Shown here piece by piece: positions 32,249 to 41,460 of a stretch of DNA of 64,000 nt. Within the stretch, counting starts at the first letter, position 1, and each line of letters begins with the position of its first letter. This DNA comes from Acanthosepion esculentum (Eukaryota; Mollusca; Cephalopoda; Sepiida; Sepiidae): the NCBI GenBank assembly GCA_964036315.1, contig OZ038496.1, positions 20,002,185 through 20,066,184 on the forward strand. The letters run 5' to 3'. The notes below the pieces were generated by a model that had not been told where the DNA came from, made no database searches, and worked only from the letters and a program-made list of their open reading frames with translations. A program made the translations under genes and the position numbers.

Positions 32249-32620
32249 AGACTGACAAGGTACTGCATTTAAGTTTATTATTTAATTTTTCATGTGTTCT
32301 TATAATTTTCTTCTTTTCTGGACGTAAATTATATAGAAATTGTCCAAATGTTTTGTATGTTCAAGTGCTTTCAAGGATGAATTTTATTTTTACTCTTAAC
32401 TGAATGGATTGTTTTATGTATGTATCTACAGTTATAGGAATGTTTTATTTTCCAAACACAATCAGCACACTATGGCCGTATTCATAATTGATATTATTGA
32501 GTGTTGGCTTTTTCTTTTTTGTTAATAATGCTTCCATTATTTTTAGCCATTTTTACATGTGGATTTTTTAATGAAACTTGTATAAAAGAGGGATTGCTGC
32601 CCAAATACACAACTTTCTTC
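32249..32620 (+). mobile_element. TIR-type element R, uninterrupted copy 2
   Basis: Starts GACTGACAAGGTA and continues with AAATTATATAGAAATTGTCC, AAGGATGAATTTTATTTTTA and TTATTGAGTGTTGGC. This copy lacks the RT insert of the 57-kb copy and gives the reference order. Its right terminal repeat is missing. Confidence 0.65.
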
Positions 32621-32684
32621 TGAAAGTAAGACCTTCAATTTTAGTATGTTGGATTAGAGTGCCAGTGGTAGGTTTTATTTTTTA

Positions 32685-32830
32685 CTAAAATTCACCTAAT
32701 ACAAGGCCCAGGAGCCACTCAAACTAGAGGGTTATTGAATGAGGAGTATGATATCAATGTAAGAAGAGGTGGTAGGAAATGTTGGTTATGAGGATAAGAA
32801 GGATATATAATGGTTAACCTATGATTGAAG
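32685..32830 (-). repeat. dispersed repeat T, inverted copy
   Basis: Reverse of the 44575-44715 block: CAAGGCCCAGGAGCCACTC then GGTTATTGAATGAGG. Confidence 0.55.
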
Positions 32831-32936
32831 AGGTTAAATTTGTTGTGTTTAGGAAGGAATCCACATAGGAATATTTTTGACAAAATAGTCTGAATTTATG
32901 AGATTAGGAGTTTTTATTATTTACACTATTTACATG

Positions 32937-33180
32937 AGGACTATTGTCCTCATCTCTGTTGTTGTTACTGCAACATTCCAGCTGTTGTACCCACCAGCCT
33001 TCATCAAGTGTATATCAATCTAGGTAACCTACAGGTAATTCTGGTTCAGTTCAGAATACCCTGTAGATTACCCTTGATTAGTATACACCTGATGAAGGCC
33101 AGAGGGCACAATGGCTGAAACATTGTGATAACAGCAACAAAGATGATAGCAATAGTCCAAATGTAATTTATGTAAATAAA
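32937..33180. repeat. two head-to-head hammerhead-core-like repeats H
   Basis: A minus copy (32937-33010) and a plus copy (33060-33165) face each other. The plus copy has CTGATGA (33088-33094), a hairpin AG-GCCA...TGGC-T and GAAACATTGTGA, then GCAACAAAGATGA. Stem II is convincing. The position expected for the cleavage base holds G and no stem I can be drawn. The pair forms an inverted repeat of about 230 bp. Confidence 0.55.
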
Positions 33181-33698
33181 GTAGTAGTTATTGGGAAATG
33201 GATGTCTGAGTAGAATTTCCCCTTATGATTTAAATATGAAGGTAATATGGGTGATTCAACTTCTTAGATAATTCCTAGTTGTAAAGGTCTGAATTAGTGA
33301 AATTAAAAAATGGAGCTCATCTGAAGATTTATTATGGAAATAGCAATAGAGTAGCAATAGGTTTTTCAATGTTGCATTTGTGAATAACATGTCTACCAGT
33401 AAAGCCTGTAGAAATCTTTTTGTCTATATGGTAGACAACTCTTTTATAACTCTTTTACCTTCTGGATACCAGTGTCTCTGATCCTTGTATATCAATCTGG
33501 GTAACCTACAGAGAATTCCAAACTGAAACCTTTATTTAATCTACAGGGACAGACTGTTTTTTTTCCATTACCCATGAGGGTAGACAATAGAACAATAGCT
33601 TTTACTTTCTGGATAACAGTATGGACACTGTATTGATATAGTTTATGTCTTATTAATGTTTCAAAGTGGTACTATAAAAATTCTTCTTTATTTATCAG

Positions 33699-33702
<4 letters not shown>

Positions 33703-33762
<60 letters not shown>
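33703..33762. repeat. (TA)n array
   Basis: A TA run of about 60 bases directly abutting the palindrome at 33761. Confidence 0.95.
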
Positions 33763-33765
<3 letters not shown>

Positions 33766-33872
33766 AAACCTAATGAGCCAGACACACCTACCAAGGTTTC
33801 ACTTAGGCAGATCGTGAACGATCTGCCTAAGTGAAACCTTGGTAGGTTTGTCTGGCTCATTAGGTTTGACTA
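33761..33872. repeat. near-perfect 112-bp palindrome
   Basis: Arms of 55 bases (33761-33815 and 33818-33872) differ at one position (ACACACC versus the complement of GGTTTGT) around a 2-base loop. The arm starts TAGTCAAACCTAATGAGC. Such recent and exact symmetry implies a young foldback insertion or a hairpin-primed duplication at the end of the TA array. Confidence 0.9.
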
Positions 33873-34086
33873 GGTTTGCTCTATGCTTGTATTGAGCTCT
33901 TTAGTTAGTTGTTTACTCGTATCGGGGTTTTTTTCTTTGGGCCTTGAACCTGTATCTGTGCGATTATTTTCAACAGACTTTCATGTTCCTGGCTCTTTCT
34001 TTTTTTAAAACCTTTTTTTCCTTCGTGATTGATTTGGCTATTGTTGAATCAAGAGTTCGAAGGTTTTTCAACACGAGCATAGTTAC

Positions 34087-34087
34087 C

Positions 34088-34114
<27 letters not shown>
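34087..34114. repeat. (TA)n array
   Basis: A short TA run 25 bases before the TIR element at 34139. Confidence 0.9.
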
Positions 34115-34118
<4 letters not shown>

Positions 34119-34138
34119 TTTGTAGTGCGTATTCAATT

Positions 34139-34495
34139 TATGTAACGTAAATCATTCAAACGAAAAACAAATACTGAAGCTAGTTAACAATATCTCATTA
34201 CTAAAAAAGCACTCTTTCGGACCACAATATCTTTCGATGTCGCATTACTATTCGGAGTTTAACAAAAACACACTAATATGTCTACCTGAGGATGGTCGTT
34301 CGAAACGACTGAAAGCCGGCTCGTACAAAAAAAATAAGACCAGATAAACCCGGAAATTATGAACAAGGATCACACCATTCATTAACAGATTCGAAGTTGG
34401 TTGTAATTTATTATTAAATATTGTTTGTGAGAGTGATTCTCGCCATATAACTAGCTTCAGTATTTGTTTTTCGTTTGAATGATTTACGTTACATA
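34139..34495. mobile_element. 357-bp element with perfect 47-bp inverted ends
   Basis: 34139-34185 and 34449-34495 are exact inverted copies, starting TATGTAACGTAAATCATTC. The interior carries a hammerhead-like motif (34280-34330) and a block AACAAGGATCACACCATTC also seen at about 37697. There is no coding capacity. Perfect ends imply recent activity. It is a MITE-like element, or a terminon-like non-autonomous relative of Penelope elements given the ribozyme-like core. Confidence 0.85.
34280..34330 (+). ncRNA. hammerhead-like fold inside TIR element
   Basis: CTGAGGA (34286-34292) is followed by one unpaired T, a 6-bp hairpin GTCGTT-CGA-AACGAC, a T, then GAAA (34311-34314). AGCCGGCT (34314-34321) is a palindrome usable as stem III, as a 2-bp hairpin or between two molecules. 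The next base is C (34322), an allowed cleavage base. Stem I is short: TAC with GTA, then TG/CA after a two-base bulge. The extra base before stem II departs from the consensus, so activity is doubtful. Confidence 0.4.
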
Positions 34496-34524
34496 TCTAT
34501 GTGTGTGTGTGTGTGTGTGTAATA

Positions 34525-34598
34525 TAGCATATACGGTTGCTAATATCTAGTTATCTCATTTACCTAACCTTATACCTATAACATATACAATATATATT

Positions 34599-34690
<92 letters not shown>
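34525..34690. repeat. inverted fragment of the 5966 element, then (CA)n(TA)n
   Basis: 34525-34575 is the reverse complement of the start of the 5966/40613 element (CTAGTTATCTCATTTACC). (CA)n at about 34600-34640 and (TA)n to 34688 follow. Confidence 0.75.
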
Positions 34691-35239
34691 TTACAGATAT
34701 CAGCCAAGAAAACAATGTTCACTTATCAAATTGAAGTAAAGAGAAAAATTATACAAAGAATAAAAAAAATGTACAAACCCTACAATAGCCAAATTCCACA
34801 AGGTTTCTTTTCTTCCCCCACTGCAAGCCAGAAAGCCTCCCCTTAACACACAATTTCTTTCATGTCATATGGACCGTATCCCCACCCATGGCATTTTACT
34901 ATTTTTTTTTTCTTTTTCCTTTTTAGCCTATCTTGTCTTTGACTTGATTGTCTGCCATGTGGTATAGTGCTTAACACATCATGAAAAAAAATGTACTTTC
35001 TCCAAGAGGAATCCTGCATGCAGGTTTTCCTTATCTGTAAACACAGGAACCTTGGCCGATATTTAGAGGAAATAAAATAGGAAGCCCAACAAAATCTGCA
35101 AACTTGCTTGAGATGCAGTTTTACCTTATGCTAAAAAAACTTCAGGAAAACTGCTAACAACAACAACAACATATCTGAGCTTGTTTGATATTTCTACCTC
35201 TGTCATTTAATAAAGTGCATAATGTAGTTGGTGGCTGAG

Positions 35240-35495
35240 ATCTTCTTTTTCTATAAGCTGTCTTCCTTCAGGACATGTACGATCTTTTCTACCAGCCATC
35301 CCACACCCAATTCTGCCATCTCTTCACATAAGCTCCGCTGACTCCCTCTGTCTCTTCTGCCTTCAGTATATCTTGTGAGTGTCAAATTTTTCATGCTCTT
35401 ATTATGTGTCCCAGAAAGTTCAACAGTTTCTTTCTGATGCTAAGTATAAGCATCCTTTATGCCTCTATTTTCTTTAAAATTCCCTTGTTGCTGTT
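35240..35495 (-). pseudogene. LINE RT 3'-end remnant
   Basis: Antisense of the LINE end: CTTCAGGACATGTACGATC and TCTTATTATGTGTCCCAGAAA parallel the 45050-45440 copy. Ends exactly where the 21-bp satellite begins. Confidence 0.6.
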
Positions 35496-35810
35496 GATTA
35501 AATCTATATAATAAATGATTAAATCTATATAATAGATGATTAAATCTTTATAATAAATGATTAAATCTATATAATAAATGATTAAATCTATATAATAAAT
35601 GATTAAATCTTTATAATAAATGATTAAATCTATATAATAAATGATTAAATCTTTATAATAAATGATTAAATCTATATAATAAATGATTAAATCTATATAA
35701 TAAATGATTAAATCTTTATAATAAATGATTAAATCTATATAATAAATGTTTAAATCTTTATAATAAATGATTAAATCTATATAATAAATGATTAAATCTA
35801 TATAATAAAT
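35496..35810. repeat. 21-bp satellite, exactly 15 copies
   Basis: Unit GATTAAATCTATATAATAAAT. Two variants differ at one base (CTATAT = A, CTTTAT = B). Order is AAB AABAB AABAB AA, so copies 4-8 and 9-13 form a 105-bp higher-order unit. One ATAGAT and one GTTTAAAT change mark single copies. Confidence 0.95.
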
Positions 35811-36837
35811 GTGAATGTCAGTGTGTCATTGTGTCACACTTTTCAAATTTTACTCCTAGAGGCCATAGCCCAAACCATTTTGGAATTAGACTAACTCCAT
35901 GAGCAAATCAAAAACATTCCAGGCTAAATCCAGACCCACAATTCTGAAACTTTGGATTCCTGAGTTTTCATTACTGCAATTGTTTTCAGTGATTTTTTAT
36001 TTTTTTGTTTTTGTTTTTACAATTTTTTGCAACAAATTTTTTTGTACAATAACAATTTTTATAACTTGGAAATTAATTTGGGAATAATCAAAATTAATTG
36101 CGAAATCCAGTAAAAGTCACTCATGAAATAAAAATAATTGTTTGTATGGAAAATAAGGATCTGCATACATCTAATTGTCTTTAAATTAAGTGGCAACAGA
36201 AGAATTATCATTAAGCTTTTAAAAGGTAAACTTAAATATTGATGTAATACTTAAATTCAAACACACTTGTTTAGTAAGTCTTCTTGTTATATTCCATGCT
36301 AATAGGAATATATACTTGACAAACACGGTGGATAAAATAAGTAAAGGTTTATTGTAATAACCAATACAATAAGAATAAAGGTACAGTTATGCACAAAGTC
36401 ATCACAAGTCAATCCAGTGGTGAGTGCTACTATTGGAAGGTTGGGAGTTCTTGCATAAGTCTGAGTCGTACTTAACAGATCCCAGCTAGACTCTGTAGTC
36501 CGTTGCCTTACGGATACTTATAGGTTGTTACTACCTATAGTGTAGTTACTCATAGGGGTGACAGGTTACATCACTTCTGAAGTGGCAGAACAAACTTTTT
36601 ACTCAATAAATAAAGTTACAAAATGTTAATGGTTAAAAAAAATGTTTACTAAATTTCTCTTACACTTTCACATTCTTGACATCAGGTAAATATTGATTAC
36701 TTTTACAAATGTAAAAAGCTGGGAAAGAACTTTCAAAAAGAATTCTTCCTTTCTTTCTTATTATATTTTTTTAATGTGAATAATAGGTTTCAAAAATGGG
36801 GATAAAGCAGTTGAGAGGATAAATGTATTTTTCTTAC

Positions 36838-37009
36838 CTGTGTACAAATGTGATGAGAAGGAAGGGTCTATTGAAACCATATTCCGCCTTTCTTTTCCAT
36901 ATTGTGTATGCCGTAATATGATACAGCCAAGGGTCAAGGCCGACACTAACATTCCATAGCTATTGTAACTTAATCCTTTTATGATCAGAATGCTTGAGTT
37001 ACTGTCCAT
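36838..37009 (-). CDS. candidate first coding exon, membrane-segment protein
   Basis: On minus, AAAATGG (ATG at 37009-37007; A at -3 and G at +4, a strong start context) opens 57 codons. They contain a hydrophobic stretch YGMLVSALTLGCIILRH (residues about 18-34), then a basic turn (KERR) and PSFSSHLYT. It ends at CAG|GTAAGA (36838/36837), leaving one base of a split codon. This matches the two-base entry of the candidate exon at 26242. Codon usage is balanced and no repeat copy is seen. The topology suggests a single-pass membrane protein; the family is not identified. Confidence 0.4.
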
Positions 37010-37619
37010 TTTGAGTTAAATACATCCGTCAAGCGGGCTCTGCAGTCAAGTGAGTTTGAGAGTAGATAATTGTGGAGTTAGAAAGGATATGGATGAAGAA
37101 TTTTGATATGGATGAAGAATTTTGACAGATTGAAGAACCTTTACTTTACATACGTAATAAGCATTTCACATTTTTTCCAACACACTTAAGTGTTTTGAAT
37201 ATGTTGTCCTTTAAGTTTATATTATTATGGGCAGGGTAAGCACTTGCCCACAAATATATATGTCACCCAGGAGGTGCCAAACTCTCTATGCAGTAGTAAT
37301 GGACTGTTACATAAAATAAATTATATACTGTATATGCTCGTCTCTAAGTCGATTTCATATATAGTATGAACCCTGAATTTTTTGGCATGAATTTTAACCC
37401 CTCCAGAAAAAAAATTACCTATGTATAGTGCAACTGGTCAGTGGCTATCAACCCTCTAATGCAATTGTCTCCTTTAATGCTTTTGTGTGACACCAAAATG
37501 CATGATTTTTAACCTCATCAAAAAAAACCTGTGTATAGTGCAACCCCCCCCTTTTTTTTACGCAAAAAGATAATCATAAAAACTTGCACTATACACAAGT
37601 ATATGCAGAAAAAGAAATG

Positions 37620-37740
37620 CCTGATGATGACCGGAGGACCTGTCAAAAGTACTTGCATATCTAAGGAAGACCTAATACAGTTAATAATTTTAAAAAACAA
37701 GGATCATAACATTCATCAAGTGGTTAGTGGGTTAATGCAT
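37620..37740 (+). repeat. decayed hammerhead-core-like repeat
   Basis: CTGATGA at 37622-37628, a TGAC...GTCA stem, then AAAA where GAAA is expected, followed by AACAAGGATCATAACATTC, also present in the 34139 element. It looks like a relative that has lost G12. Confidence 0.4.
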
Positions 37741-37934
37741 CTTTAAAATTTAGTTAGCGAAGTGAATTCATTTTATATCTTTAACTTCACTAATTTACTT
37801 TTTGTATGAATGATTCATTGTAATATATATGAATGACAAATCAAAATAGTAAAGCATAAATTTAACATGATTTGCATTTATTTTAGCTTCATCAGAAAAT
37901 ATTTAGGAAATGAGGAAACAGAGAAAGATGCAGT

Positions 37935-38235
37935 TGTATGCCTTCAACTACAGATAAAATGTATTGTTGGCCATTTTATTACGAATAAGTATTGTTGGTA
38001 ATTTTGTATAGAAAATATATTGATGGTATTTTTACTATAAAAATGTATTTTTATACTTTAGTGTTTTGTTTTTTGTTTCGGAGCTCACTGTTTGCCCAGA
38101 GCTGGGACCCTAACAGGTGCTACCACCCCAGGTTAGGGCGGACCTGGGAACAACAGCAATTAAGAGATGGTCCCATACTGCTCAAAAATCTCCAATCTCC
38201 CAATCAGAGGCCTAGACTGTAGTGAGGAAAAAATG
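37935..38235 (+). repeat. dispersed repeat S, copy 3
   Basis: ATGCCTTCAACTACAG, TATTGTTGGTAATTTTG units, then CTGGGACCCTAACAGG, TACCACCCCAGG and AACAACAGCAATTAAG. This is the best-preserved copy of S. Confidence 0.7.
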
Positions 38236-38290
38236 GGAAAGTTTGTAAAAATATTAAAAACAATGAAAATGTTTAAATTTTATGAAAACA

Positions 38291-38296
<6 letters not shown>

Positions 38297-38342
<46 letters not shown>
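38297..38342. repeat. (TA)n array
   Basis: A TA run of about 46 bases, 41 bases before the next hammerhead candidate. Confidence 0.95.
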
Positions 38343-38346
<4 letters not shown>

Positions 38347-38382
38347 CGCAATATATTAAATATAGACAGAAATCAGCACGGC

Positions 38383-38430
38383 ATGGTGACTCTCAGTTTC
38401 ATATTTCAATGCAATCTTCAGACCAAGACA
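38383..38430 (-). ncRNA. hammerhead-like fold with good stems I and III
   Basis: On minus, TGGT (38425-38422) precedes CTGAAGA (38421-38415). GAAA is at 38400-38397. Stem III is ACT-GAG-AGT (38397-38389), cleavage base C (38388), and ACCA (38387-38384) pairs with TGGT as stem I. The weak point is stem II: the 14 bases between CTGAAGA and GAAAC pair poorly. It is probably a decayed ribozyme. Confidence 0.4.
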
Positions 38431-38617
38431 TTTTTTATAACTATAAATGTTTATACACAGTATTTTATTAATAACAAAACGTGTTTATTGAAACCACCAC
38501 TGAAAAAAATCAAAGACTAGACAATTGTCTTTTAAGTCAAGCAGTTTTGGTAAGTAAAGGGCTAAATACTTACGAATAAAGCATTACTATAAAACAAATA
38601 AAGTAAGGCATACAGAA

Positions 38618-38678
38618 AATTATCTTGCTGACTTCAACTTTTGCAGATGTTATCCACTCATCAGGTCGTTAGATAATT
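38618..38678 (-). ncRNA. decayed type I hammerhead
   Basis: On minus, AATTATCT (38678-38671) pairs perfectly with AGATAATT (38625-38618) as distal stem I, and GAC with GTC proximally. CTGATGA is at 38664-38658. Stem II is GTGGAT-AAC-ATCTGC, six pairs including two wobbles. The next bases are AAAA instead of GAAA and the A-T pair before the cleavage base is lost, so it is predicted inactive. CTGATGAGTGGA is shared with the 12.7-kb ribozyme. Confidence 0.5.
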
Positions 38679-38929
38679 CAAATGATTTTTCTAAAATTGT
38701 CTAATTATTCTATTTAGTGATCTAACACCCTGAGTTCAACACTTAAAGTTTTATTTTCTGGGAAATGTTTCAACAGACTACAGAAAATGTGACACAGAAA
38801 GCTGAATGCACATTGAAATAGTGAAAGAAGCATTCCAAAATCTAAGCAAAGTAATATGAAAGAGGAAAATTTAATTAGGAACAAAGAAAAAGTGCTGAAC
38901 TGCTGTGTAATATTGATCCTCCTATGTAA

Positions 38930-39300
38930 CAGTGAATACTGGACAATTTCATCTGAGGAGGAGGAAACTTGGTTTAACAAAGATTTGGTTCTACATAAGG
39001 AAGTTCAGAATATCATAGACAAAGCATGTTAGCAATGATGAAGTTTTAAGAAAAATGGGAACAAAAGAACATTCATACTTAGAATCAGAAAGGGACAGCT
39101 GAAATTTCTGGAAATGAGAAAAGAGGGCTTGGAGAATTTTATACTCACAGCAAAACAGTGAGTAACCTACCTCATAAGATTAAATAAATGGTTGATAGAA
39201 CAAGGACTGGTTTTAAAGAGACAAACATTGTTTAGATCTATGGAGGATAGGAAGTTGGGGAGAACCATGATTGCCCACATCATGACCGGACATAGAAGAG
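38930..39300 (+). pseudogene. LINE RT 3'-end remnant
   Basis: Antisense-free copy of the LINE end: GTGAATACTGGACAATTTC, AGAAACAAAAGAACATTCATAC-like text, and the end block GGGGAGAACCATGATTGCCC. Many stops and frameshifts. Confidence 0.65.
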
Positions 39301-39545
39301 GATTGATATTGTATAACAGTTCAATACACTTTTCTTTATTTCTATTGCTTCAAGTTTCTTCTTCATCTATGAAGAGCTTGTTCAGCATTAACTGCCATAT
39401 AAGAGGATTGATATTACATAACAGTTCAATACACTTTTCTTTCTTTTTATTGCTTCAAGTTTCTTCTTCATCTGTGAAGATCTTGTCCAGCATTCACTGC
39501 CATAGAAGAGGATTGATATTACATAACAGTTCAATACACTTTTCT
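39291..39545 (-). repeat. 105-bp tandem repeat of a LINE segment, 2.4 copies
   Basis: GATTGATATT recurs at 39301, 39406 and 39511. The unit (TAACAGTTCAATACACTTTTC, then TTGCTTCAAGTTTCTTCTTC) is the antisense of a LINE piece also at 45470-45540. It directly abuts the sense-oriented LINE end at 39300, giving a head-to-head chimera. Confidence 0.85.
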
Positions 39546-39638
39546 TTGAAATTTATTTGTACTTTCTTGTTATTTCTTTGTTTTTTTTAATAATATATTT
39601 TGTTATATTTTTAATAAATTCTTTTTCCTTTTTTACAG

Positions 39639-39691
39639 GTAAGTTTGCAATTTTGGTGAAAGGATATTTTTCAATTTTGCTTTCAAATCAG
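39639..39691 (+). CDS. candidate 53-nt exon or recursive splice site
   Basis: CTTTTTCCTTTTTTACAG|GTAAGT (junction 39638/39639) is an ideal juxtaposed acceptor and donor, the signature of a recursive (zero-length) splice site. Alternatively the acceptor opens a 53-nt exon ending at CAG|GTAGGT (39691/39692). Entered with two bases it is fully open, encoding KFAILVKGYFSILLSNQ and leaving phase 0, which suits the candidate exon at 47298. No family recognised. Confidence 0.35.
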
Positions 39692-40066
39692 GTAGGTATT
39701 ATTACAAATACATTTATTACAATATAAAAGTAATGTTGTGAGGATGTGAATAAGGTTGGGTGTTACAATTAGGACATTTTTAGCAAAAATAAAAAAGGTT
39801 ACTCAACCAAAATATGCATGTTTATTATAGTAAACAAAGATAATATATGTTATGTATATTTTGTTTGCAAATGATGACAATTTTTTTTTCATAATAAATA
39901 TATATATTTTTAAATTTATATATTTTTTAAAATTGTGATTAACATGTAAAGGTCAATATCTCCATGTTTTAAGGATTGTATATCTGTTTTTTTATATATA
40001 TATATATACTGGTTTTATTTAACTCTCACTGTTCTATCTCTCTATCAGATCTATCTCAGGCTGTCT

Positions 40067-40067
40067 G

Positions 40068-40102
<35 letters not shown>
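40067..40102. repeat. (TATC)n microsatellite
   Basis: Nine or so CTAT units after a related imperfect TCTATC region. Confidence 0.95.
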
Positions 40103-40104
<2 letters not shown>

Positions 40105-40548
40105 AGTATTTTAGTTTTAGAAGGCTGATTTTCCAATTAGTCTAATTCCCCAGGAGTTTATATAGTTTTTTTTCTTTTTTTGAACTTGTCAGCATTTGCA
40201 TAGTTGTAAAATCTTTACAACAGCTATGCAGTTATATAACTTACAGACAGATCTGTGTATACATGGACACACATAAAATAGATAATTTTTTTATTTTTAT
40301 ACATTGGCTAATTATTAACTCTTAACATTTGATATGAAAATAAAAAGAATATGCATAGAATTTTTTGCCTGAATTTTCAATTTTCTTCATAAATTCATTA
40401 AAGAATTATTAAATTCAAAGTCAATGATGCTACTTTAGATTTTATCTATCTCTGACAGTCTTTTCATTATCTATCTATATATAGGGTGACTGAAACGTAA
40501 TTCCCTATTTTATGTATGATGGACTCTCCCGTTTTGTAAAAATTATAG

Positions 40549-40551
<3 letters not shown>

Positions 40552-40612
<61 letters not shown>
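40552..40612. repeat. (TA)n array
   Basis: A TA run of about 60 bases bounding the next dispersed element. Confidence 0.95.
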
Positions 40613-40617
<5 letters not shown>

Positions 40618-40840
40618 GAAATAACTAGATATTAGCGACCGTATATTCACGTGCTGGCATGCATGCATTGGTGAGCAAATAAATAAATACCAAGAGGTGG
40701 AGACATGATAGTGCTCAATGTGATTAGACAGACCAAAGAAATATACATTAATAAATATACATATGCCTACATTTGGTGTGTGACCTAAGTTCCGTTGGTT
40801 ACAAGATATAGCTTATTGTTTTAAACAATAAGCTATATCG
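40613..40840 (+). mobile_element. dispersed element (5966 family), copy 2, ending in a palindrome
   Basis: Follows 5966-6200 closely (ATAACTAGATATTAGCGACC, CCAAGAGGTGGAGACATGA, CCTACATTTGGTGTGTG). The CCAACTCGTCAGGC part is deleted, removing the hammerhead-like core. It ends in a perfect 17-base-arm palindrome GATATAGCTTATTGTTT (40805-40839). Confidence 0.75.
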
Positions 40841-41044
40841 TATTTATATTATATATTATATTTTATTAATATGTGTGTGTGTGTGTGTGTGTGGTGACTT
40901 TCTGACTTGGTGCAAGACCATGATGGTTGGTATGATAGACTCATGAATGTCCAAGCTAGCTTGACAAAACACACGCACATATATATATTCACAGACAAGC
41001 TTCTTAGTATCCTTATTAAAGGAAGAGAGAAAATTACCATGCTG

Positions 41045-41105
41045 ATACATATTCATTTATTCTGAGTACTTTCAACATTAGCACAATGTCATCATCAGGG
41101 TGTTG
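41045..41105 (-). repeat. hammerhead-core-like motif
   Basis: On minus, CTGATGA (41097-41091), one T, a 6-bp stem GACATT/AATGTT, GAAA, then palindromic AGTACT and C. The order matches the 34280 motif, but no stem I pairing is seen. Confidence 0.35.
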
Positions 41106-41160
41106 TTTTTTTTCTAAGATTTTCTAAAATTGTTGTATTCATTATTTTTCCAATACAAAA

Positions 41161-41460
41161 TTATAGTGGATAGCAGCTTGGATTGATGAATCCAAGAGCC
41201 GAGTTCAAATTCCAGTCAAATCCATTACATTCACTTACATGCTGATACCCTTGGGAAAAGTATGACTCCTCTTCTTCTCCCCCTAGCTATGGGTAAATAG
41301 CAGGACAGACTGGTTTTCTATAGCCTTGGATGGCAACTGGTCTATCGCAGAAAGAAATGGCAACCTTCTGTAGAAAAAAATGTGCCTTGTCAGTCATATA
41401 TCAAAAGATATATGATCACCTAAGCATCTATCACGCATGGTACATAACTGACTGAACTCA
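41161..41460 (+). mobile_element. tRNA-derived SINE, family 2, near full length
   Basis: GTGGATAGCAGCTTGGATTG and B-box-like GAGTTCAAATTCCAG, body CTTGGGAAAAGTATGAC, AGGACAGACTGGTTTTC, GGCAACTGGTCTATCG, and the TGTCAGTCATAT...CATAACTGACTG tail. Confidence 0.8.

Noticed and set aside
38945..38975. CTGAGGAGGAGGAAAC as a hammerhead core
   Set aside because: No stem II can form; it is LINE coding remnant.
40482..40555. Mariner-type terminal repeat at TA (GGGTGACTGAAACGTA)
   Set aside because: No matching inverted end within reach; too little to call.
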